Shown here: in pieces, positions 59,098-64,000 of the stretch | How the letters are laid out: each line of letters begins with the position of its first letter | Numbering within the stretch: the stretch's first letter is position 1 | Assembly: GCF_000377985.1 (NCBI RefSeq) | Contig: NZ_KB899046.1 | Coordinates: 124,001 to 188,000, forward strand | DNA from: Sporolactobacillus vineae DSM 21990 = SL153 | Lineage (GTDB): Bacteria; Bacillota; Bacilli; Bacillales; Sporolactobacillaceae | Reading direction: 5' to 3' | Length of the DNA stretch: 64,000 bases | The notes under the pieces: model-generated | Databases searched by the model: none | Told to the model about the DNA's origin: nothing | Seen by the model: only the letters and a program-made list of their open reading frames with translations | Program-made: the position numbers and the translations under genes

Positions 59098-60579
59098 TTA
59101 GTCTTTCATTAATTTCCTGGCCTGTTTCAGCTCCAGTTCTTCCTCTTTCGTGTCATTGGTTGAGGTTGAATGGTTCATACCATAAGCAAAGTAGATCACC
59201 ATTCCTAGAACAAACCAGCAAAGCGCATAGGTTTTCGCCTGAACATCAAGTCCCCAGAAGACGGCTAGAGCACCCAGGAATCCAAGAGCAGGAAGAACCG
59301 GGTAAAAAGGCATTTTAAAACTTGGCATCGGAATATCCTTACCTTCACGCGGACGGAGTGCGTAAATACCGATCGAAACGAACATAAATGCGATCAGCGT
59401 ACCGGCGGAAATAAGTTGTGCCAGGAACGTGAATGGGAAGAATGCGCCCAGTACGATACCAACAATGGTCAGGACAACAAGTGTATGATTTGGTAAATTA
59501 TTGCTTAGTTTTCCAAGCCATTTTGGAAGCAGTCCGTCACGGCCGAAGGAATAAAGTAATCGCGAACCAGCGAGCATCATACCAATCAGCGCAGTGAACA
59601 TGCCCACTATGGCAACTGCCTGAACTACCGTGGCAATAATTTCATGGCCGCTTTGACGAAGTGCCCAGCCGACGGGTTCAGCGTTATTAGCATAATCTGT
59701 ATAATGGAACATACCGACAAGAACTAAGGCAACGGCAACGAAGAGAACCACTGCGATTATAAGCGAACCTAAAATTCCTCGGGGCATCGTCTTTTGCGGA
59801 TTCTTGGCTTCTGCCGAGTTTGCGGCAATGGAGTCAAAGCCGATATAGGCCAGGAAGATAACGGAGACACCGGCATAAATTCCTTGCCATCCGCCAAATG
59901 CAGAACCATCAGGGTTTACATGATATTTTGGAATAAAGGGTACATAGTTTCCCATATGAAGAGCAGTAGCACCGACAACAACAAAAACCAGGATGGCAAT
60001 AACTTTTAGAACAACAAGTGTGTTTTCAACACGAGCGGTCTGCGATGTTCCCTTTGAAAGCAGGGCAACAACCAGCAGGACGACAATGGCGGCAATTAAA
60101 TCCATGAAGCCGCCGTTTGTACCCGTCGATGCCGCGGAAAGGCTCGTTGGTAACTTTACTCCCAAGGGTGAAATCAGGCCCTGAAAGTTTGCAGATAACC
60201 CGGAAGCAACGAATGCCACAGCAATAAAGTACTCGGCGAGCAGCGCCCAACCGGCGATCCAGCCCCAGAACTCACCAAAAACGACATTGATCCATGAGTA
60301 TGCGGAACCTGCGAACGGCATTGCAGAAGCCATTTCGGCATAAGCAAAGGCAACCATTCCGGCAACAATTGCCGCAGCCAGGAAGGATAAGGCAACAGCC
60401 GGGCCGGCATGTTCGGCAGCAGCAATTCCCGGCAGCGTAAAGATAGATGTAGAGACAATCGTTCCAACTCCGAGAGCTAAGAAATCTTTCGTTGTCAGAC
60501 TTCGAACGAGGTGAGAATCCTTGTCCTGATAAACGTGCGGATCTTCCTTGCGAAACATTTTTTCTCGTAATGTACTCAT
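59098..60579 (-). CDS. APC family amino-acid permease
   Basis: This 493-residue permease has about 12 membrane helices. It starts with a soluble stretch, then LVRSLTTKDFLALGVGTIVSTSIFTLPGIAAAEHAGPAVALSFLAAAI, the cationic/neutral amino-acid transporter (YfnA/CAT) pattern, and has FLAYIGFDSIAANSAEAKNPQKTMPRGI, typical of the family. It ends with a charged tail (EEELELKQARKLMKD). The ATG at 60579 follows GGAGTGG. Together with the epimerase it likely imports branched-chain amino acids, or moves their D forms; direction and substrate are inferred. Confidence 0.9.
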   Translation of the reverse strand: MSTLREKMFRKEDPHVYQDKDSHLVRSLTTKDFLALGVGTIVSTSIFTLPGIAAAEHAGPAVALSFLAAAIVAGMVAFAYAEMASAMPFAGSAYSWINVVFGEFWGWIAGWALLAEYFIAVAFVASGLSANFQGLISPLGVKLPTSLSAASTGTNGGFMDLIAAIVVLLVVALLSKGTSQTARVENTLVVLKVIAILVFVVVGATALHMGNYVPFIPKYHVNPDGSAFGGWQGIYAGVSVIFLAYIGFDSIAANSAEAKNPQKTMPRGILGSLIIAVVLFVAVALVLVGMFHYTDYANNAEPVGWALRQSGHEIIATVVQAVAIVGMFTALIGMMLAGSRLLYSFGRDGLLPKWLGKLSNNLPNHTLVVLTIVGIVLGAFFPFTFLAQLISAGTLIAFMFVSIGIYALRPREGKDIPMPSFKMPFYPVLPALGFLGALAVFWGLDVQAKTYALCWFVLGMVIYFAYGMNHSTSTNDTKEEELELKQARKLMKD

Positions 60580-61008
60580 TAAATTCCACTCCAACTGGAC
60601 AAATTACCGTTTTGAAAGCAGCATAAAACACTTCTTCACTTACGGTGAATAACCTATCTCATCATTAACAAAAGCTTAGATCAATCGTTCAAATAAGATA
60701 ATTCCGATCTTACAGTTTGTTTCATTCTTTAACATTTGATACACTTATCCATTTGCTCATGCGCTCACTGATTCCACACCCTTCGACTCAATCCATGGAA
60801 CAGCAAAATCAGCACAGGCAATGAACAGTACTCTTCATTTATCTCTCTGTATTTTTTCTTAAACTTCAAGTATTTTATCTTAACAGCAGTCCTGCAAATA
60901 GCCGCACGGGAGCTTCATCCATTCTGTCTCTGTATCGTTCCGTCGGACTGCCGTTTTTCTGTATTCGTATCGATATACTTTTCTTTGTATCTCTGTATCT
61001 TTACCTCA
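60580..61008. other. Gene-free region upstream of the permease
   Basis: No ORF or RNA gene is recognised in 429 bases. On the minus strand TTGAAC, 17 bases and GTTAAT could be a weak permease promoter. The other half is rich in TCTCTGTAT-like pyrimidine repeats (four or five loose copies, 60845-61005) whose role is unclear. No T-box or other leader of a known class was seen. Confidence 0.4.
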
Positions 61009-62121
61009 TCACTGAACTTCCAGACGAAGATCGTTCTGTTTCACCCAGCCGGCCACTTTGATCACGTGATAAAGCACAAGCGTAATGACTGCCGGAATCA
61101 GGACACCGGAAACGATGAAGACCATCAGTCCTCTGAAGCCTTGTACGGCAAGAATATTCAGCGGTGCAATGAGTGAGCTGAGTCCGAGTCCACCAAGCTC
61201 ATAGGGCACCTTCAGGCCGAGCATCATGGTTGCAATCGGTGCACTGACAATGGCCGCAACGAATGGGGGAATGATCAGCTTCGGATTCTTGACAAGGTTA
61301 GGGAACTGGACTTTCGGTGTTACAAGCGCCTGAGCGAAGAAACCGCCGAAGTCGTTTTCCTTGATGGACATAACCGTGAAGCCGACGAACTGAACGGTGC
61401 ATCCGATCAGCGCGGCAGCGGCCGACGTCGGGTCAAGCTGCAGAGCGATCGCCAGTGCTGCGGAAGATGCAGGCGACATCAGGAAAATGCTCCAGACCAG
61501 TGAAATAACCATTGAGGCGATCAGCGGAGAACCCTGTACGGAGTTGGTAATCTGTCCGCTGACCCAGTTTAGTGACGGGGTGACGACAAGGGCCAGACCG
61601 TAGCCGCAAATGCCGCCGACGAGGATGGAGAAGAAAGGGATCGCCATGATATCAAATTTCGTCTTGCCGGTGATTTTCTTACCGACAAAGACGGCGATTG
61701 CAGCGGCGAGCACACCGCTGACCGGCTGACCGGTTGTGATCGTGAACACCTGAGCCGGTACGGTGGTCGTCAGATGAATCGCATTCGAACCGACTGCCGC
61801 ACACGCCATAGCCGAGAACATCGTCAGTGTATTGCTTTTCAGCGCGTACGCAACGCCGGCGCCGAGTGCCGGGGCAAGCAGTACTTTGGCTGCTCCGCCG
61901 ATCGTTTCAAACGGGGCGAACCCGGTGAATTTGGCCAGCGTTTCAAATAACAGCCCGACACCCAGAGTAACCAGAATTGCGTACGCGATGCCGCCGGATA
62001 CGGCATACATTCGATCCATGAAATAATCCTTGAAGCTCTGCCTTCTTTTCGTCTTTCCATTCGCTTTTTCCATGTTCTTCACTTCTTCCGTTCCTGACTT
62101 CATCTGCTTTGCATCCTTCAT
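61009..62121 (-). CDS. PTS EIIC-like membrane protein, PfoR family
   Basis: This 370-residue protein has ten or so membrane helices and belongs to the group of EIIC-like proteins lacking IIA/IIB parts (PfoR and relatives). Typical stretches are DYFMDRMYAVSGGIAYAILVTLGVGLLFETLAKFTG, AALIGCTVQFVGFTVMSIKEND and GLKVPYELGGLGLSSLIAPLNI. The substrate is unknown; PfoR was described as a regulator of toxin expression in Clostridium perfringens. The ATG at 62121 follows GGGGAG by ten bases; the open frame reaches 77 codons further, but that part coincides with a structured leader containing a terminator. Translation from 62121 is therefore preferred. Confidence 0.8.
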   Translation of the reverse strand: MKDAKQMKSGTEEVKNMEKANGKTKRRQSFKDYFMDRMYAVSGGIAYAILVTLGVGLLFETLAKFTGFAPFETIGGAAKVLLAPALGAGVAYALKSNTLTMFSAMACAAVGSNAIHLTTTVPAQVFTITTGQPVSGVLAAAIAVFVGKKITGKTKFDIMAIPFFSILVGGICGYGLALVVTPSLNWVSGQITNSVQGSPLIASMVISLVWSIFLMSPASSAALAIALQLDPTSAAAALIGCTVQFVGFTVMSIKENDFGGFFAQALVTPKVQFPNLVKNPKLIIPPFVAAIVSAPIATMMLGLKVPYELGGLGLSSLIAPLNILAVQGFRGLMVFIVSGVLIPAVITLVLYHVIKVAGWVKQNDLRLEVQ

Positions 62122-62253
62122 GCTCTGTTCTCTCCCCGATGATTTCATATTTTTGAAAAAATTCAAACAATAATTGCTGACTCTTTCTGATACCAGTTGC
62201 CATTTATACTCAGCGCTGTCTGTAACAGTACGGATATCCTGAAAAAAGCCGAT

Positions 62254-62318
62254 AAAAAAACCTATCCGTTTATTGCCGGATAGGCGCCTGATTCGCGGAT
62301 TGCCTGAGCGCCTATTCC
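62254..62318 (-). promoter_or_regulatory. Terminator/antiterminator switch in the leader of the PfoR-like gene
   Basis: Terminator: CCTATCCG (62261-62268) with CGGATAGG (62277-62284), then seven T residues on the minus strand. Competing stem: plus-strand GGATAGGCGC (62278-62287) with GCGCCTATTCC (62308-62318), about 10 bp with one bulge, using one arm of the terminator. The two cannot form together, which is the layout of transcription attenuation. Confidence 0.75.
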
Positions 62319-62334
62319 TTAACGAAGCTAAGTC

Positions 62335-62383
62335 GGACTCAAACAATGCCATTTCAGTTAATTGAATGGTAATGTTTCAGTCC
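62335..62383 (-). promoter_or_regulatory. Long leader hairpin before the attenuator
   Basis: GGACT-C-AAAC pairs with GTTT-C-AGTCC (62335-62344 and 62374-62383, one C-C mismatch), continuing into GCCATT/AATGGT. It lies between the small ORF and the antiterminator stem. Confidence 0.55.
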
Positions 62384-62452
62384 TCATGTGCGCAAGCGCA
62401 AAATAATTCGAATCAAGCCTTTCACTCGTATGCTGTTAATGACCTGTTCCAT
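62384..62452 (-). CDS. Candidate leader peptide, 22 residues
   Basis: An ATG at 62452 with GGAAGTGAG just upstream opens 22 codons, ending TGA at 62384. The peptide starts MEQVINSIRVKG and ends RIILRLRT: basic and hydrophobic with five Arg. It lies about 37 bases after a predicted start of transcription and directly before a hairpin and attenuator. No homology is known to me; coding is inferred from the ribosome site and position. Confidence 0.5.
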   Translation of the reverse strand: MEQVINSIRVKGLIRIILRLRT

Positions 62453-62495
62453 TTTTCTCACTTCCTTGAATATTTCTTTTTTGTGGTTGACACTG

Positions 62496-62524
62496 ATACT
62501 ATCAAAGATTGTTTCACTTGTAAA
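62496..62524 (-). promoter_or_regulatory. Promoter of the PfoR-like gene with overlapping palindrome
   Basis: The minus strand has TTTACA (62519-62524), a 17-base spacer and TAGTAT (62496-62501). The -10 is inside the perfect palindrome TGATA-G-TATCA. It gives a leader of about 370 bases. Confidence 0.55.
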
Positions 62525-62723
62525 TACCTAAATACATTTTTTAAATAAAATTTTCTGTTAAATTACAGATTAATGAATTTTGCCATATTATCAATGATTT
62601 TCTTGTCACAAAAGCCGATTGCCTGTCAGAACATCTGACAAGAAGGCCATGTTTTCCGCACTGCCGGCCTGTGGATCTGAAGCAACAGGTAACCGGTATG
62701 TTTCACACGATCGGTCAAAAGCG
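62525..62723. other. Spacer between the PfoR-like and DnaJ-like genes
   Basis: This stretch is AT-rich at one side. It has a perfect 7-bp hairpin TGTCAGA-ACA-TCTGACA (62624-62640) that may end the DnaJ-gene transcript, although no U-run follows directly. No gene is seen. Confidence 0.4.
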
Positions 62724-63686
62724 TCAGCTGCGCGCCGTCATGATCCGGTCATAAGCCTTTTTAATCGCCGTGATTTTCTGATTGGCCTCCCGGATCATTT
62801 CATCCGTTGCCCCCTGGCCGGCCAGCCGGTCCGGATGGTTCTCCTTGATCTTCCTCCGGTACGCCTTCTTCACGGCTTCATCGGAATCCGATGGTCCGCA
62901 GCCGAGCAACTGATAGCTTGAATCCAGGCTGACCGTCTGTTCCTCCGGATGCACTCGGTTGAAAAACTCGGCCTTGATCTGTTCATAAACCCCGTCCAGC
63001 CTGAAGATCGCCGCTGCGCCGCGGATCATTGTATCTTCTTCCGGGCGCAAAACGCCATCGGCACAGGCAATCGCCAGCAGCGCCGTCAGCGTATCTGTTA
63101 AAAAATCACGCCGTCCGCCTGCGATCAGATAAAGTTTGTGGGCAACGTCTTCGAATGTTTCGGCAGAATAGCGTGCCTGATTAAACGTCGCCATGATCTG
63201 CTTCAGCTGCACTTTATTTGGCTGAAAGGCCTGACGGACAATGATGTCCACCTGACGAACTTCATTCTCGGTGACCACGCCGTCACCCTTGGCCAGCTTG
63301 GCAAACAGGGTGACCATCCAGGTAACCTGAGGAAGCAGCGCACCTGCATTTGCCGCATGCACCGGACCGCTTCCGTCATATTGGACGGTACGGCCGCATT
63401 CCGGACAGACCCAGTTGCCCGGGATGTCGTCGATGATGATCCTCTGTCCGCAATACGGGCAGGTCTTTTCGATTTTTCTTCTCCAGTGCGTCCCTGAACC
63501 GCTGCTGTCCGGACGGGAAAAGAAAGACCCGCCGCCGACACGCGGAAGAATCAGGACGATCAGTAAAGAAATCCATTCGAAGACAAAACCGGCAATAAAC
63601 CAGACGACCGGATTTCTTCCTTTGCCACGGGCCACACCGGCCGAAGCGATGCCCCAGATGAGTCTGAGCAGGATATCAGTAACCAA
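62724..63686 (-). CDS. Membrane protein with zinc ribbon, TerB-like and C-terminal DnaJ domains
   Basis: This protein of about 320 residues has two N-terminal hydrophobic stretches (WGIASAG and NPVVWFIAGFVFEWISLLIVLIL), a CxxC zinc ribbon (CPYCGQ, then VCPECGR), a TerB/DjlA-like acidic helical domain (about 115-235) and a J domain at the end (YQLLGCGPSDSDEAVKKAYRRKIKENHPDRLAG) with intact HPD. It should recruit DnaK at the membrane, like DjlA. I chose the TTG at 63686 with AAGGGG upstream: the first ATG (63728) overlaps a TATAAT box. The client is unknown. Confidence 0.85.
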   Translation of the reverse strand: MVTDILLRLIWGIASAGVARGKGRNPVVWFIAGFVFEWISLLIVLILPRVGGGSFFSRPDSSGSGTHWRRKIEKTCPYCGQRIIIDDIPGNWVCPECGRTVQYDGSGPVHAANAGALLPQVTWMVTLFAKLAKGDGVVTENEVRQVDIIVRQAFQPNKVQLKQIMATFNQARYSAETFEDVAHKLYLIAGGRRDFLTDTLTALLAIACADGVLRPEEDTMIRGAAAIFRLDGVYEQIKAEFFNRVHPEEQTVSLDSSYQLLGCGPSDSDEAVKKAYRRKIKENHPDRLAGQGATDEMIREANQKITAIKKAYDRIMTARS

Positions 63687-63716
63687 GCCGGCCCCTTCTT
63701 TCGCAACATACCAAAT

Positions 63717-63722
63717 ATTATA
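63717..63722 (-). promoter_or_regulatory. -10 box before the DnaJ-like gene
   Basis: The minus strand reads TATAAT about 30 bases before the TTG start. The -35 region is not convincing. Confidence 0.4.
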
Positions 63723-63867
63723 CCGCACTCAGCAAAAATTTCGGCAGGATTCCGGAGAAACTGCCGCTGCCAGAATAAATATGTCCGGTTCCCGTGTCAT
63801 CGAACACCTTTTTTCTATGCATCCAGCATCGGTCACTTCCGGAACAGTCTGCAGCAAGAACAGCACA

Positions 63868-63899
63868 ATGAAGGCGCGCAGCCGGCTGCGCGCCTTCAT
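63868..63899. terminator. Perfect 32-base palindrome after a partial gene
   Basis: ATGAAGGCGCGCAGCC and its exact complement meet with no spacer, 15 bases after the stop of the cut gene. It should form a strong GC hairpin, but no U-run follows on the minus strand. Confidence 0.55.
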
Positions 63900-63913
63900 G
63901 ATCATGGAAAAGC

Positions 63914-64000
63914 TTATTTTTTCTGTGCCTTTTTCACAAACGACATGTCGACGAGTTTGCTGTAGGTGTAGCCGCCGGTATAAATGCCGGTCTGTTTGAC
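63914..64000 (-). CDS. C-terminal end of a gene cut by the right edge
   Basis: Only the last 28 codons are present, ending GGYTYSKLVDMSFVKKAQKK and TAA. The frame is open to the window edge and is followed by a strong hairpin, so it is a real gene end. The pattern (a YxxLVDxSFVKKA tail) recalls the end of periplasmic-type substrate-binding proteins of the NMT1/SsuA class, but this is weak evidence and the function should be left open. Confidence 0.6.
   Translation of the reverse strand, partial: VKQTGIYTGGYTYSKLVDMSFVKKAQKK

Noticed and set aside
62122-62352. N-terminal extension of the PfoR-like protein by 77 codons
   Set aside because: The open frame crosses an intrinsic terminator and antiterminator, its peptide is unlike a membrane-protein start, and a good ribosome site precedes 62121.
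62122-62489. T-box or SAM-type riboswitch in the PfoR-like leader
   Set aside because: No T-box sequence, specifier loop or other known aptamer core is visible; only the attenuator stems are supported.

Overview
The window reads as chromosome of a low-to-medium GC Gram-positive rod of the class Bacilli. Evidence: strong GGAGG-type ribosome sites, a quinol oxidase qox operon, LevR-type sigma-54 activators driving mannose-class PTS operons, DUF956 (ManO), HelD, and an LPXTG surface protein with a sortase. The mix of lactic-acid-bacterial genes (isoleucine 2-epimerase-like aminotransferase, mannose PTS, ManO) with an aerobic quinol oxidase would suit a Sporolactobacillus-like organism; this is inference. 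No rRNA, tRNA, CRISPR array, prophage or insertion sequence was recognised.

Layout. 1-4204: ptsI (cut by the left edge) with its own promoter, then the fructose operon fruK-fruA. 4253-8355: qoxABCD. 8553-11627: a three-LysM NlpC/P60 hydrolase and a membrane c-di-GMP phosphodiesterase. 11831-16225: pdxK, a FAH-family hydrolase, and a TetR regulator divergent from an ABC-2 exporter with a palindromic operator between them. 16429-18678: GH36 alpha-galactosidase. 18720-26431: a sigma-54 mannose-type PTS operon (two IIB, IIC, IID, IIA) ending in a GH13 alpha-glucosidase, behind its LevR-type activator. 26507-39037: ABC-F protein, sortase A, an unusual DUF488-flavodoxin fusion, and a 2801-residue LPXTG adhesin with about 15 SpaA-type repeats. 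39038-43427: a SARP-type response regulator divergent from a dual-kinase hybrid sensor. 43602-50904: a second sigma-54 mannose PTS locus (activator, IIB, IIAB, IIC, IID, then manO on its own promoter). 51091-57621: helD, an orphan gene, cstA, a small membrane protein and ybaK. 57714-60579: isoleucine epimerase-like enzyme plus amino-acid permease. 61009-62524: PfoR-like EIIC behind a leader with a small ORF and a terminator/antiterminator. 62724-64000: a DnaJ/TerB membrane protein and a cut gene end.

The dominant theme is PTS sugar uptake: EI, a fructose permease, two sigma-54 mannose-class permeases and an EIIC-like protein. Enzyme I would pass phosphate through HPr (not in this window) to these permeases and to the PRD/EIIA domains of the two activators. 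Candidate cre sites suggest CcpA control. The secreted and surface genes and the two-component pair look like accessory functions.

The best candidates for something undescribed are the PfoR-family leader (62254-62524), the cluster of GTGTATCAC motifs around the second sigma-54 promoter and its activator gene, and the DUF488-flavodoxin fusion.
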